Shown here in pieces: positions 47,136-55,894 of a stretch of 64,000 bases of DNA. The stretch is taken from positions 124,001 to 188,000 of the forward strand of contig NZ_NWUX01000003.1 in NCBI RefSeq assembly GCF_002374315.1, in the 5' to 3' direction. Every line of letters begins with the position of its first letter. The stretch's first letter is position 1. Made by a program: the position numbers and the translations under genes. The notes below the pieces were generated by a model. It was not told where the DNA came from and made no database searches. It saw only the letters and a list, made by a program, of their open reading frames with translations. The DNA is from Vreelandella nigrificans. Lineage in GTDB: Bacteria; Pseudomonadota; Gammaproteobacteria; Pseudomonadales; Halomonadaceae.

Positions 47136-48173
47136 TCAGACCTTAAGGCGCTTACCAAAGAGCATCGCGCCCAGGGTGGTAGTGTTAGCTGCTTTATTCA
47201 GCAAAACAGAGCCTACGCTGCCCACTATGATGAGCAAAGCCGCATAAACTACGAGCGGAAGAGTTGAAGGCCCTACTATAAAATCTGTGATGGCAAAAAA
47301 CATCGGGTGCGCAAGATAGATGCCAAACGAATATGCATTGATATAGCGTACCCAGGCAGGTGCTCGGCGCCCCTTTAGGTAGCGCATTGCCCACAGTGTA
47401 AACAACACGAAAAAGGGAATGACCCATACCTCTTTAGATGAAAAGGCCAACCATCCGGCAAAGGTTGCCATCACAATGCAAGCAACCATCCCGATCAGCC
47501 AGCCTGGCCAAGCCAATACACTCACCCAAGCCGGCAGTTGAACTGGCTGCGACTGAGGCGCTGATGGTGGTGTGGGCAGGTAATAGCGCACTAATACTAG
47601 CGCTAAAAAGAAGAGATACACCCAACCCAATGGGGCAATCCACAGCAAATAGCCAGGCGGCGCCACTTCTAGCCAATAAGCCAGCCCCCAGTAGGCCATG
47701 CTTACGACACAGCTTCCCCACAGCCAGGGTTCCGGGTTAAAGCGCCACAGCTGCCAGCGGGTAAACAGCCAATAGGCCGTGTAAAATTGCATGGCAACGA
47801 TCAAGAAGTAGCCATGCCAGCCTGCAAAAATAAAATACTCCGTTGCATTGCTAATAAATCCCACCGGCTCATCACTGTTCAGTAAGCGCACCCACTCAGC
47901 CGTAGAATAAATAAACCCATATACTAAGTACGGCAGCATAACGTACTTAACTCGCTGCCCTAGAAACCCCGGCGGTACTTGTTTGTTGTAACGAATGGCA
48001 AAAACAAATACCGAAATAAATAAAAAGATAGGCGTGCCAAGTACCAGTGGGATCCGCATCAGATCGGTAACCACATTATCAACACGCTGATTTATATGGT
48101 CGAGCCAGTGAAATAAGAAAACAGCGACACAACCATAAGCACGTAACCAGTAAATTTCTTCAACCTTCTGCAT
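47136..48173 (-). CDS. Acyltransferase-3 family membrane protein
   Basis: 345-aa integral membrane protein with ten predicted helices. N-terminal YWLRAYGCVAVFLFHW includes the conserved His and a following Arg-rich turn, the signature of acyltransferase 3 (OafA/YrhL type), which O-acetylates lipopolysaccharide, peptidoglycan or polysaccharide sugars from acetyl-CoA. A Pro/Gln-rich loop lies near the middle (PTPPSAPQSQP). No SGNH domain is attached. Substrate unknown. Confidence 0.85.
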   Translation of the reverse strand: MQKVEEIYWLRAYGCVAVFLFHWLDHINQRVDNVVTDLMRIPLVLGTPIFLFISVFVFAIRYNKQVPPGFLGQRVKYVMLPYLVYGFIYSTAEWVRLLNSDEPVGFISNATEYFIFAGWHGYFLIVAMQFYTAYWLFTRWQLWRFNPEPWLWGSCVVSMAYWGLAYWLEVAPPGYLLWIAPLGWVYLFFLALVLVRYYLPTPPSAPQSQPVQLPAWVSVLAWPGWLIGMVACIVMATFAGWLAFSSKEVWVIPFFVLFTLWAMRYLKGRRAPAWVRYINAYSFGIYLAHPMFFAITDFIVGPSTLPLVVYAALLIIVGSVGSVLLNKAANTTTLGAMLFGKRLKV

Positions 48174-48279
48174 CCAGCCTCCCGACGAGAGAACACCCTG
48201 CTACGCTAAGAACGTGCCGCATAACATTACCTGATGTGCTGTACGATGTTTGTAACGTAATTTAATTTCTGGAGGCAAT

Positions 48280-49215
48280 GTGTTCATCACTCCCTTAGCG
48301 TCTCTTTTCCGGCTTGTTTGGCGCTGTCTAATTACGCTTACCGGTTGGCTGGCACTCAGCAGTTACGCGATGGCTAGCGATATATCCCGCGAGCAGTTCT
48401 TCTCACCCACGCTAGGTTACAGCTACCCTTATACAATCTATTTACCCGATGGCTATGACAAGGATGCGTCAGCCCCTTACCCGGTTATCTACCTACTACA
48501 CGGCTCGTTTGGTAACGAGCTGGATTGGGCAACCCGCGGTAATCTTCCCCTGGTAGCCAACCGTTTAATAAGCGCTGGGCACATTCCCCCTGCAGTCTTT
48601 GTAATGCCGGGTAGCCGCAGTTGGTGGGTAGATGGCTATAACGAACCCGCCCGCAGCGCCTTTTTTAACGACCTGCTACCGCATATCGAAAGCACCTATA
48701 ACGTAGGTAACACTCGCCATCTACGCGGTGTTGCCGGGCTCTCAGCAGGCGGATTTGGTGCACTTAATTTTGCCCTGGAGCGCCCCGATATGTTCGCCGC
48801 TGTTGCTGCCTTAAGCCCTGCTAGCTACGTACCAGCGCCTCCCGCCAACTCCTCAGCCAACCGGCACCCCGCTTTCTTAAACGAGCAGGGGCAGTTCGAC
48901 CAAAGCCTATGGGAACGGCTCAACTATAACGCGCATCTGGAAGAGTACCGTATTCACGTAACGCCACGGCCCAATTCAGCTACTAGCGATATCCCCCCCG
49001 TACCGCTTTATATAAGCGCGGGGCGCAGTGATGTATACGATGCAGAATTCCACGCCCGGCTGCTACGCCAAGCCATGGAACGTATTCAACCGGGTTACGT
49101 ACGGCTAGACCTCTACCCTGGCGGCCACACGTGGCGTGTATGGCGAGCCAGCCTACCAGCCGCACTAAACTTCATGTTTCAGTATGTGGGGCACCCAAAG
49201 GTGCTGGTAGAGTAA
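48280..49215 (+). CDS. Secreted esterase (esterase D / putative lipoyl-hydrolase type)
   Basis: 311-aa alpha/beta hydrolase with signal peptide 1-34 (WLALSSYAMA). IYLLHGSFGNELDW forms the oxyanion region, GLSAGGFGAL the nucleophile elbow, GRSDVYD the acid and GGHTWRVW the catalytic His. Similar to feruloyl-esterase-D and mycolyltransferase-like esterases. GTG start directly after ggagg. Divergent from the acyltransferase gene, so the two may make and remove surface acyl groups; inference only. Confidence 0.85.
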   Translation: MFITPLASLFRLVWRCLITLTGWLALSSYAMASDISREQFFSPTLGYSYPYTIYLPDGYDKDASAPYPVIYLLHGSFGNELDWATRGNLPLVANRLISAGHIPPAVFVMPGSRSWWVDGYNEPARSAFFNDLLPHIESTYNVGNTRHLRGVAGLSAGGFGALNFALERPDMFAAVAALSPASYVPAPPANSSANRHPAFLNEQGQFDQSLWERLNYNAHLEEYRIHVTPRPNSATSDIPPVPLYISAGRSDVYDAEFHARLLRQAMERIQPGYVRLDLYPGGHTWRVWRASLPAALNFMFQYVGHPKVLVE

Positions 49216-49394
49216 AGCACTGACTGATTTAGCCCGTTAGCCTTTGCTGTACATACAGAAGAGGCCGCCCTCTATCCCCTTCACTGCTTACACCGTTGGA
49301 ATGCCCTATTGGCAGTACCCCACCAACATTATCTACACTGAAGGTAGGCAGTTATTTTCTATCCACTTTATCACTCACTACTAAGGATACTGCG

Positions 49395-49709
49395 ATGCAT
49401 AAGCATATCGAATGGGATGATCCAGGCAGCGCTAGCGTGATGGAGTACTTTAAAAATGACCCTGACTACACTCCGCCCTACCCAGGAGCCATGCTTTCCG
49501 CCCGTTACCAAGGCCGTATTGTGCGGGTAAAGGTAGAGGCCTACCGCGAAGATGATACCGTCAGCATCGGCAGTGTTGCCGCCATTCTCGACCGCCATGG
49601 CCGCCACCACGATTCACACTTCAAGCTTACCGTAGGCGATATAGTGCGACTTCCCGACGACAAACGCGCCATGGAGCACTGGGCAGACAACGAGGAAGAC
49701 GACACCTAA
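49395..49709 (+). CDS. Uncharacterised acidic 104-aa protein
   Basis: Starts MHKHIEWDDPGSASVMEYFK after aagga and ends in an acidic NEEDDT. Soluble, no signal. Central part RVKVEAYREDDTVSIGSVAAILDRHGRHHD looks like a small beta-barrel (SH3/PRC-like). No family recognised. Upstream opening to 49296 seems non-coding. Confidence 0.65.
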   Translation: MHKHIEWDDPGSASVMEYFKNDPDYTPPYPGAMLSARYQGRIVRVKVEAYREDDTVSIGSVAAILDRHGRHHDSHFKLTVGDIVRLPDDKRAMEHWADNEEDDT

Positions 49710-49768
49710 TCGAACCGCAGTCTGTGTCTTTACTAAGATCCATGTGCGCTTAATGGGGAGCGGTAGAC

Positions 49769-50845
49769 TTATTCTTGATTCATCGCCAGCTTCCATGCGG
49801 TGACAGCCAATAGGCCTGCACGTGCCCCCACTTGGCGTGCATTATTCGAACTGGCATTGCCTTGTAGTGAACGGGAATAGACCCCCTGGAGAATGGCGGC
49901 CAGACGAAACAGGGAAAAGGCAAGATAGAAGTTCCAATGCCGGATTTCACCACGTCCAACGCTTCGGCAATAGGCCTCGATAAACGCCGCTTCGGAAGGA
50001 ATGCCAGCGGCTGCGAGATCGAGCCCCTGAAGCCCCTTGATGCCACTCTGCCCGCTGGGGAGGTGGTAAGGAATACAGCAATAGGCCAGATCAGCCAGGG
50101 GGTGTCCCAGTGTGGCCAGTTCCCAGTCCAGCACCGCACTAACCTCGGGATTGTGGGGGTGGATAATGAGATTGCCGATACGGTAGTCACCATGAGCGAT
50201 CCCCGTGGTGGCATCGTCAGGAATATTATGCGGTAGCCACTCCATCAGCCGGGCCATGGCAGCAGCCCCCTCGGGCCCACCGGCGGGTTCGTCGCACGAA
50301 GCCAGGTACTGCTTTGACCAGCGCTGAATCTGCCGGGAATAGTAGTCTCCCTCTTTGCCGAAGCCCGACAAGCCGATCTGTCGCCAATCGACGGAGTGAA
50401 GATTAGCTAGCGTTGCAGCCATGGAGGTATAAATTCCACTCCGCTCATCGACAGACAGATCAGCCAGGTTCGGCATGTCCAGTACCCGGCCTTCGACATG
50501 ATCCATAATGTAGAAGGGTGTGCCGATGATCTCGCTTTCCTCACATAGCAGACGAGTCACCGGGACAGGCACGGACGACCCCTGCAATGCGGTCATCACC
50601 TGGTACTCACGCTCGACCTGGTGAGCCGATGGCAATAGTTTGCCGGGCGGCTTCTTACGCAGGACATAGCGACCCGCTGGCGTGGTCAGCAGAAAGGTGG
50701 GATTAGACTGTCCACCTTGGAACTGCTGTACCGAGATTTCCTGTTCGGCACCGGGTAGCTTGTGACGGAGATAGGTCTGCAGAGCCGCTTCGTCAAACCG
50801 GTGACTTTGCTGGACCGGGCCTAGGACAGGTTGTGATTTACTCAT
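49769..50845 (-). CDS. APH-type phosphotransferase, ACAD10/11 (LvaA)-like
   Basis: 358-aa kinase of the aminoglycoside-phosphotransferase fold. N-lobe: QFQGGQSNPTFLL and YVLRKKPPGKLLPSAHQVEREY (ATP Lys and Glu); C-lobe: GIAHGDYRIGNLIIHP (catalytic loop) and VLDWELATLGHPLADLAY (metal Asp). The GQSNPTFLL and KLLPSAH words are those of the branch fused to acyl-CoA dehydrogenases in ACAD10/11 and of LvaA, which phosphorylate 4-hydroxyacyl-CoAs. Downstream of an SDR and a MaoC gene on the same strand. An antibiotic-resistance role is unlikely. Confidence 0.87.
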   Translation of the reverse strand: MSKSQPVLGPVQQSHRFDEAALQTYLRHKLPGAEQEISVQQFQGGQSNPTFLLTTPAGRYVLRKKPPGKLLPSAHQVEREYQVMTALQGSSVPVPVTRLLCEESEIIGTPFYIMDHVEGRVLDMPNLADLSVDERSGIYTSMAATLANLHSVDWRQIGLSGFGKEGDYYSRQIQRWSKQYLASCDEPAGGPEGAAAMARLMEWLPHNIPDDATTGIAHGDYRIGNLIIHPHNPEVSAVLDWELATLGHPLADLAYCCIPYHLPSGQSGIKGLQGLDLAAAGIPSEAAFIEAYCRSVGRGEIRHWNFYLAFSLFRLAAILQGVYSRSLQGNASSNNARQVGARAGLLAVTAWKLAMNQE

Positions 50846-50857
50846 GGCTAGACCTCA

Positions 50858-51622
50858 TCAGGATATGGTTTCGCCACCGTCAGCCACGACCACCTGGCCG
50901 GTGACATAGCTCGACATGGGGCTGGCTAAAAACAGGGCCACTCCGGCGATATCGATGGGTTGGCCAAGGCGACGCAGCGGGGTCCTGGTCTCAGCACGCT
51001 GCTTGCGCACAGGGTCTTCCACCAGGGCCTTGGCAAAGTCGGTTTCAACCACACCCGGGGCAATGGAGTTAACCCGAATGTTACGCGGCCCCCATTCGAC
51101 TGCCAGGTTGCGTGTCAAGGCCGCTTCCGCTGCCTTGGACACGCCATAGCAACCGATGGTCGTGTTGCCACGCAAGGCGGCAATGCTGGAGAGCATAATC
51201 ACGTTTCCTCCGCCCTGATCCGCCATCTTCGGCAACACGCTATTACACAGCCAGAAGGTGCTCTTGACGTTGGTATCCATGATCTTGTCATAGGCTTCGT
51301 CAGTAAGCTCCGACATAGGGCCATACACGGGGTTGGTGGCCGCATTACAGACCAGAATATCGATCCGTCCCCATTCAGCCAGTGTGCGTTCCACCAGGTT
51401 TTCAAGCTGGGTTTTGTCACCGATATGGCAAGGAATAGAGATCGCTTCTCCACCCTGTTCACATATCGCCTCCGCTACGGCAGCACAGGGTTCCGGTTTA
51501 CGGCTGGAAATCACCACCTTGGCCCCCTGCTGGGCAAAGACTTCAGCGATACTGCGCCCTATACCACGGCTGCTGCCGGTGATCAGCGCGACCTTCCCTT
51601 CGAGATTTAAGAAATCGATCAT
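50858..51622 (-). CDS. Short-chain dehydrogenase/reductase
   Basis: 254-aa classical SDR starting MIDFLNLEGKVALITGSSRGIG (ggag ribosome site). CNAATN, the active-site Ser in MLSSIAALRG, YGVSKAA and a FabG-like end VVADGGETIS. Probably oxidises a 3-hydroxyacyl-CoA or other secondary alcohol with NAD. 13 bp upstream of the phosphotransferase gene. Confidence 0.88.
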   Translation of the reverse strand: MIDFLNLEGKVALITGSSRGIGRSIAEVFAQQGAKVVISSRKPEPCAAVAEAICEQGGEAISIPCHIGDKTQLENLVERTLAEWGRIDILVCNAATNPVYGPMSELTDEAYDKIMDTNVKSTFWLCNSVLPKMADQGGGNVIMLSSIAALRGNTTIGCYGVSKAAEAALTRNLAVEWGPRNIRVNSIAPGVVETDFAKALVEDPVRKQRAETRTPLRRLGQPIDIAGVALFLASPMSSYVTGQVVVADGGETIS

Positions 51623-51671
51623 TTTCACTCCGAATAGAAACTAGTGCGACCTGGACAGGAAATGATGGCTA

Positions 51672-52130
51672 TCAAGGCATAAGTAAGGTGAGCGACTGAG
51701 CCACACAGGCCGGTTCTTGCCGATCCTCAAGCTCAATGGCGACATCGGTTACCAACTGATAGCGCCCCTCACCCTTGTAATGAATGGCCTGCGGAACGAA
51801 CCGCGCACGCACCCGGCTTCCACAGGGGACCGGTTGAATGAAACGTGTCCGATTGAGCCCGTAGTTGAGCTTGCTGCTAAAGCCGTCGATGCGATAGCAG
51901 CTTTCCGCCATGGTTACGATCAGCGAAAGAACCAGGTAACCGTGCGCGATCGTCGTGCCATAAGGAGACTCGGACACAGCTCTCTCGACATCGCAATGGA
52001 TCCACTGGCGATCACCGGTAACCGCAGCAAAGGCATCAATACGCTGCTGGTCGACCTCGAACCAGTCACTGAAGGCAAGAGGGCGACCCAGACTATCGTC
52101 AAGCTCCTCAAGGGAGTGGATGACTCTCAA
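51672..52130 (-). CDS. MaoC-like (R)-hydratase
   Basis: Hot-dog-fold enoyl-CoA hydratase, 152 aa from a TTG start at 52130 preceded by gaggtg; the ATG at 52229 would add 33 unconserved residues. Contains DWFEVDQQRIDAFAAVTGDRQWIHCD (catalytic Asp/His) and GTTIAHGYLVLSL. Adds water to an enoyl-CoA in the same pathway as the SDR and kinase. First gene of the leftward trio. Confidence 0.85.
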   Translation of the reverse strand: MRVIHSLEELDDSLGRPLAFSDWFEVDQQRIDAFAAVTGDRQWIHCDVERAVSESPYGTTIAHGYLVLSLIVTMAESCYRIDGFSSKLNYGLNRTRFIQPVPCGSRVRARFVPQAIHYKGEGRYQLVTDVAIELEDRQEPACVAQSLTLLMP

Positions 52131-52162
52131 AGCTATCACCTCGCTCGCAGATAAAATAATTA

Positions 52163-52176
52163 TCCATTTAAATGGA
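52163..52176. promoter_or_regulatory. 14-bp perfect palindrome, probable operator
   Basis: TCCATTTAAATGGA, perfectly palindromic, lies 33 bp upstream of the leftward MaoC start in the divergent gap to the rightward phosphatase operon. Length and AT core are those of IclR- or TetR-type operators; the window encodes an IclR regulator at 59451. A short 15-bp repeat follows in the same gap (about 52300-52350). Confidence 0.45.
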
Positions 52177-52355
52177 ACCATATTTCGCATAGCAGTATTT
52201 AGTGTTACCTTGGAGATACTAAATGTCAATCATGCACGTCATTCCGAACTCACACAGAGGGGAAGGGGCGCGAGGGGAGCGAGGCACGCCAGACAAGGCA
52301 CTGGGTAGATGGTGGCTGGAACTGGTAGATGGGTGACTGGATAGATGGGAGAGAT

Positions 52356-53012
52356 ATGACGGAAGTGATTCTGGTACGGCACGGACAGGCATCGTTTGGT
52401 AGCGACCACTACGATCGTCTCAGCGACCGGGGCCGCCTGCAGGCTCAAGCTCTTAAAGAGCATTGGCAACACATTGGATGGCGCTTCAATCAAGCCTACA
52501 GCGGCACCCTGGAGCGTCAGGTAGATACCGCCAGACTGGCCACCGAGGACTCCCCCCGGCCTGTCCAGGACAGTGCTTTCAACGAGTACTGTGCCCATAC
52601 ACTACTGCACCATTATGGCGCACCAGAGCACTCCCCGATCACACAGAATAGCCGCCACTTCCAGCTACAGCTGGAACAGGCACTACGCAACTGGATCCAC
52701 ACCGCACCAGACACCTCATCATTCGAATCCTGGTCACACTTCAATGGCCGCGTGCACGACCGTCTGCACCAGATCGTGCAAACAGCCGCTTTTGATGAAC
52801 AACTGGTGATCTTCACTTCAGCGGGGGTGATCGCCTGCGCAGTGGCTAGGGTGCTACACCTCGACGGAGAAGGCTTCCTGGCCCTCAACCGGCGTATCTA
52901 TAACGCATCAGCCACGCATCTCACCTATGGCCGGTCTGGCTTTTCACTGCTTGGATTCAATGACGTAGGTGCCCTGCGCCTGGCAGGCCCCGAGCTGCTC
53001 ACCTACCGCTAG
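52356..53012 (+). CDS. Histidine phosphatase family protein
   Basis: 218-aa branch-1 histidine phosphatase: EVILVRHGQASFGSDHYDRLSD holds the catalytic RHG motif, SGTLERQVDTA the second Arg, and VIFTSAGVIACAV replaces the usual second HG. That replacement (TSAG for SHGG) removes the second catalytic His, but similar proteins in this genomic setting share it. Start at 52356; first gene of a rightward trio with an SDR and the CoA ligase. Confidence 0.84.
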   Translation: MTEVILVRHGQASFGSDHYDRLSDRGRLQAQALKEHWQHIGWRFNQAYSGTLERQVDTARLATEDSPRPVQDSAFNEYCAHTLLHHYGAPEHSPITQNSRHFQLQLEQALRNWIHTAPDTSSFESWSHFNGRVHDRLHQIVQTAAFDEQLVIFTSAGVIACAVARVLHLDGEGFLALNRRIYNASATHLTYGRSGFSLLGFNDVGALRLAGPELLTYR

Positions 53013-53025
53013 AGAAGGAAATATC

Positions 53026-53814
53026 ATGACATATCGCTTTACCGAACAAGTCGCCATAGTCACCGGTGCCGCCAGCGGTATTGGTCGCGCCATTGCGCAG
53101 CGCCTCTACGCCGAGGGTGCAGCCTTGATGCTGGTAGACCGCAGCGATGAAGGCCTACAGGCACTATTAACGCATTTTGACGATGCCCACCGAGTTGCCA
53201 TTCGGGTCACGGATATCGCCGACGACAATCAGATAGAACAGATGGTTGAGGCAACTCTTGAGCGCTATGGCCGCCTTGATCTGCTGTGCAACAACGCCGG
53301 CGTGGCCAGCAATCGCAATATCGCCACCGAACAGGACCCGGAGGATTGGCAGCGCGTACTGCAGGTCAATCTATTGGGGGTAGTCAACGGCACCAAGTAC
53401 GCCGCTCGGCACATGGTCGCGGCAGGAGGGGGCGCTATCGTCAATACTGCCTCGATTGCCGGGATACGCTCTGGTGCTGGTGGCAACGCCTATAGCGCCT
53501 CAAAGGCGGCAGTCCTGAACTTTACCCAGACCGCCGCCTGTGACCTTGGCCAGTACAATGTACGTGTCAATGCCGTTTGCCCAGGGCTGATCGAAACAGG
53601 CATGACCCAGCCGTTTTTCGACAAAGCACGTGAAAAAGGCGTCGTGGACCGGCTTGGCGCACGCTGCGAGCTACTGCGCTATGGCCGCGCCGAGGAGGTT
53701 GCCTCAGCGGTAGCCTTTTTGGGTAGCGACGATGCCAGTTTTATCACCGGACAGGCCCTCGCCATCGATGGCGGCAATACCGCTTCGCTCAATATGCCTG
53801 GCATGAAGGTATAA
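53026..53814 (+). CDS. Short-chain dehydrogenase/reductase
   Basis: 262-aa SDR: VTGAASGIGRAIAQ, NNAGVASN, the Ser in NTASIAG, YSASKAA and LAIDGGNTAS at the end. Start at 53026 follows agagaagg and lies 13 bp past the phosphatase stop. Likely a second alcohol/3-hydroxyacyl-CoA dehydrogenase of the pathway; substrate unknown. Confidence 0.88.
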   Translation: MTYRFTEQVAIVTGAASGIGRAIAQRLYAEGAALMLVDRSDEGLQALLTHFDDAHRVAIRVTDIADDNQIEQMVEATLERYGRLDLLCNNAGVASNRNIATEQDPEDWQRVLQVNLLGVVNGTKYAARHMVAAGGGAIVNTASIAGIRSGAGGNAYSASKAAVLNFTQTAACDLGQYNVRVNAVCPGLIETGMTQPFFDKAREKGVVDRLGARCELLRYGRAEEVASAVAFLGSDDASFITGQALAIDGGNTASLNMPGMKV

Positions 53815-53875
53815 CCGCACCTGCCGCAGCAAAATACCAACCAACGACAAATCCAATGCAACAAGAGTATGCGCC

Positions 53876-55750
53876 ATGAACCACAATGACCTCCCTCCTT
53901 TCAAACAGAATGACTGGGAGGCGCCCGACGTTACAGTCGAGGTGCTCGACTCAGGTATCCAGCTCGTCAGCTCACCTCGGCAACCGCTACCGGTGGCCAA
54001 TAATCTGATCGAGGTCCTTGCCAGAGCAGCCGACAGGTATGCCGATCGCACCTTTCTGGCACAACGAGATAACAACCAGAGCAACAACCAGAGCAACAAC
54101 CAGAGCTGGGTACGTCTCAGTTTCAAGGAAGCCGACGAACGCTCCTCTCGGGTTGCCCATTGGCTGTTATCCCTGGGGCTGCCAGAAGCAACTCCGGTCA
54201 TGATCCTATCGGAAAACTCACTGGAGCATGCCTTGTTCATGCTTGGTGCCATGAAAGCCCGACTGCCAGTCGTTCCCGTATCGCCTGGTTACTCCTTGAT
54301 GAGTCACGACCACTGCAAGCTGCGCCGTATCCATTCACTCGTGAAACCTGGTGTCGTGTTCGTACAAGATACAGAGCGCTACGCTAAGGCCTTACAGGCC
54401 CTGGAGCTTGGCGACACCGCTCTGGTCACCGTAGCGGGCCATGGCGAAGGTGGCTCAATCACTCCGTTCGCCAGGCTGGAAGCAGACGAGGCCGGGCATG
54501 AGGTGCAGGCGTCCTGCGATGCCATCCAGCCCGATACAGTGGCCAAGATACTGTTCACTTCAGGTTCGACCGGAGAGCCCAAAGGCGTCATCAATACGCA
54601 TCACAACCTCTGTTTTACGCAGTCGGCCCTGGGCTCTCTCGTGCATCTCGATGCTGACAATCGCCCCCCTATCCTGCTCGACTGGCTACCCTGGCACCAT
54701 ACCTTTGGTGGCAACCAGAATTTCAATCGCAGCTTGCGCTACGGCGGCGCCCTATATATCGATGACGGCAAGCCACTACCGGGATTATTCGAGCGCACCC
54801 TGCACAACCTGCGCGAGATTCAGGTGACAACATTTAGCACCGTGCCTGCCGCCTTCGGAGCACTCCTCGACGCACTCGAGCGTGACAAGCCGCTGCGCGA
54901 GAACTTCTTTAGCGAACTCGATTGGATCAGCTACGGTGGCTCTGACATGCCCCAGCACATCTTTGACCGTATTCAGAAGGTAGCCATCGAAGCGACTGGC
55001 AAGCGAATGCCAGTGATCACAGCCATGGGCTCCACCGAAACATCAGCCATCATTACTGCTACACACTGGCCTAGCGAGCAGATGGGCAACATCGGATTAC
55101 CTGTGCCGGGCACTACCGTCAAGCTAATACCACTGGGCGACAAGTTCGAAATGCGTGTCAAGGGACCCCAGGTCATGCAAGGCTACTTCCATGACGATGC
55201 CCGGACCCGAGAGACCTTTGATGAAGAAGGCTTTTTCCGCACTGGCGATGCCGTACGCTGGATCGACGCCGCACACCCCCACCTTGGCCTCAAATTTGCC
55301 GGAAGGGTGGCCGAAGACTTCAAACTTTCGAGCGGCACTTGGGTACATACTGGCAGCCTACGAAGTGCAGCGGCTTCAGCCTTGGCCCCTTTGATAACCG
55401 ACCTGGTAATGACCGGCCAGGATCGCGACTGCATCGGTTTGATGGCCTGGCCCAACGAAGCCGGCATCCGTGCCCTGCTGGATGACAGCGAGACGCCGCT
55501 GAGTACTCTGATGGGCTCGACGGCATTACACCAACTGCTGTCACAGCGTCTTGAACAACATAATCAGGTGCATAATCACAGCTCAATGCGTATCAAGCGT
55601 CTACTATTACTGACGGAACCGCCTTCTCTGGATCACAATGAGATCACGGACAAGCGATATATCAATCAGCTTGCGGTACTTGAGCGCCGAGCTGATCAGG
55701 TTGAGCGACTTTATGCCACATCACCAGACCCCGACGTAATCTGCCTCTAA
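53876..55750 (+). CDS. AMP-binding acyl/aryl-CoA ligase, feruloyl-CoA synthase-like
   Basis: 624-aa adenylate-forming enzyme that activates a carboxylic acid to its CoA thioester. Nucleotide loop LFTSGSTGEPKGV (about 230-242), AMGSTETSA, FFRTGDAVRW, and GTWVHTGSLRS near the C-terminal hinge, as in feruloyl-CoA synthases. The genes that usually accompany ferulate degradation (ech, vdh) are not nearby, so another substrate is likely. Residues 66-77 (NNQS three times) come from a 12-bp repeat. Followed by two hairpins. Confidence 0.85.
   Translation: MNHNDLPPFKQNDWEAPDVTVEVLDSGIQLVSSPRQPLPVANNLIEVLARAADRYADRTFLAQRDNNQSNNQSNNQSWVRLSFKEADERSSRVAHWLLSLGLPEATPVMILSENSLEHALFMLGAMKARLPVVPVSPGYSLMSHDHCKLRRIHSLVKPGVVFVQDTERYAKALQALELGDTALVTVAGHGEGGSITPFARLEADEAGHEVQASCDAIQPDTVAKILFTSGSTGEPKGVINTHHNLCFTQSALGSLVHLDADNRPPILLDWLPWHHTFGGNQNFNRSLRYGGALYIDDGKPLPGLFERTLHNLREIQVTTFSTVPAAFGALLDALERDKPLRENFFSELDWISYGGSDMPQHIFDRIQKVAIEATGKRMPVITAMGSTETSAIITATHWPSEQMGNIGLPVPGTTVKLIPLGDKFEMRVKGPQVMQGYFHDDARTRETFDEEGFFRTGDAVRWIDAAHPHLGLKFAGRVAEDFKLSSGTWVHTGSLRSAAASALAPLITDLVMTGQDRDCIGLMAWPNEAGIRALLDDSETPLSTLMGSTALHQLLSQRLEQHNQVHNHSSMRIKRLLLLTEPPSLDHNEITDKRYINQLAVLERRADQVERLYATSPDPDVICL
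54071..54106 (+). repeat. Perfect 12-bp repeat, three units, in the CoA ligase
   Basis: aacaaccagagc three times without mismatch, encoding NNQS repeats in a surface loop of the N-terminal domain; in frame. Confidence 0.97.
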
Positions 55751-55761
55751 TATCCACTCGT

Positions 55762-55852
55762 GAAGCGGTGACTCTGAGTCACTGCTTGAGTCACCGCTTC
55801 GTTTGGCTAATCAAGACGAGACCGCCCCGCCTGTCGAACAGGCGGGGCGGTC
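55762..55852. terminator. Double hairpin between convergent CoA ligase and TRAP genes
   Basis: First hairpin: gaagcggtgactc / gagtcaccgcttc (55762-55800), 13-bp stem. Second: 15-bp perfect stem gaccgccccgcctgt / acaggcggggcggtc (55820-55852). No long T-run, but the GC-rich stems should stop both converging transcripts. Confidence 0.7.
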
Positions 55853-55894
55853 TAATACCAAGTACTCCCTAAAGCACTACATATTCCTGGAGCG

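Noticed and set aside
49769..50845. Aminoglycoside resistance gene
   Set aside because: The kinase has the APH fold but carries the words of the ACAD10/11-LvaA branch and lies in an acyl-CoA catabolic block.
53876..55750. Ferulate degradation operon
   Set aside because: The ligase resembles feruloyl-CoA synthase, but no enoyl-CoA hydratase/aldolase or vanillin dehydrogenase is nearby.
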